NCBI GenBank assembly: GCA_947568835.1
Contig: OX387602.1
Coordinates: forward strand, 10,033,021-10,097,020
Reading direction: 5' to 3'
DNA length: 64,000 nucleotides
DNA from: Protonemura montana
Taxonomy: Eukaryota; Arthropoda; Insecta; Plecoptera; Nemouridae
Below the pieces are notes generated by a model, which did not search any database, was not told where the DNA came from, and saw nothing but the letters and a program-made list of their open reading frames with translations. Made by a program: the position numbers and the translations under genes. Shown here piece after piece: positions 63,824-64,000 of the stretch; the first letter of the stretch is position 1, and every line of letters starts with the position of its first letter.

Positions 63824-64000
63824 CGATGATGATGATCTATTAGCTGTTGACATTCTGCTTGTCTATATTCACGATATAAATTTCATATAATCCTGTATCG
63901 TTCTATCTACTAAACTGCCTGTCATAAATCATGCAACTTGCATTAAGGTATAGCTATAAGAACAAGATTACAGGTATCGAAAACAGCATAGATTTTCTGG

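Overview
This 64 kb window looks like AT-rich, gene-poor nuclear DNA from an animal, most likely an insect or another arthropod. The signs are eukaryotic only: interspersed transposon relics (a Harbinger DNA transposon, a LINE with an AP-endonuclease domain, a 5S-rRNA-derived SINE family, tRNA-related elements, TA-flanked MITEs), TATA/initiator-type promoters, many microsatellites, and no operons or closely packed reading frames. CpG dinucleotides are common. I cannot name the species. I could not assign one complete host protein-coding gene with confidence; almost all open frames here have the length expected by chance.

Layout. 1-8.8 kb is mostly unrecognised sequence with a 5S-derived SINE (0.8-1.2 kb), one fragment of a local repeat family (4.1 kb) and a short tandem repeat. 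8.8-9.6 kb holds a decayed coding stretch that reads like part of a membrane protein. 10.3-10.5 kb is a near-perfect 59-bp-arm hairpin whose loop resembles a hammerhead ribozyme core. 11-25.7 kb is unremarkable apart from a tRNA-like patch, a 34-bp tandem duplication and a small hairpin. 25.8-34.4 kb is the transposon-rich core: a 417-bp TA-flanked MITE, a decayed LINE, two copies of a small B-box element (one with a 13-bp target duplication), and a 1.15-kb Harbinger element with 43-bp terminal repeats and a TTA target duplication. 38.3-40 kb is GC-rich with a good TATA/initiator pair and is the likeliest start of a host transcription unit. 40-54 kb carries three more copies of the local repeat family, two more MITE copies, a second GC-rich TATA promoter (45.9 kb), a tRNA-like element in a long inverted repeat, and a cluster of X-box-like sites (51.2-51.3 kb). 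54-62 kb is plain. A second 5S-derived SINE lies at 62.3-62.6 kb.

The elements do not form a pathway. What ties the window together is transposition: at least six element families, most non-autonomous, inserted around one or two candidate promoters whose exons cannot be traced from sequence alone.
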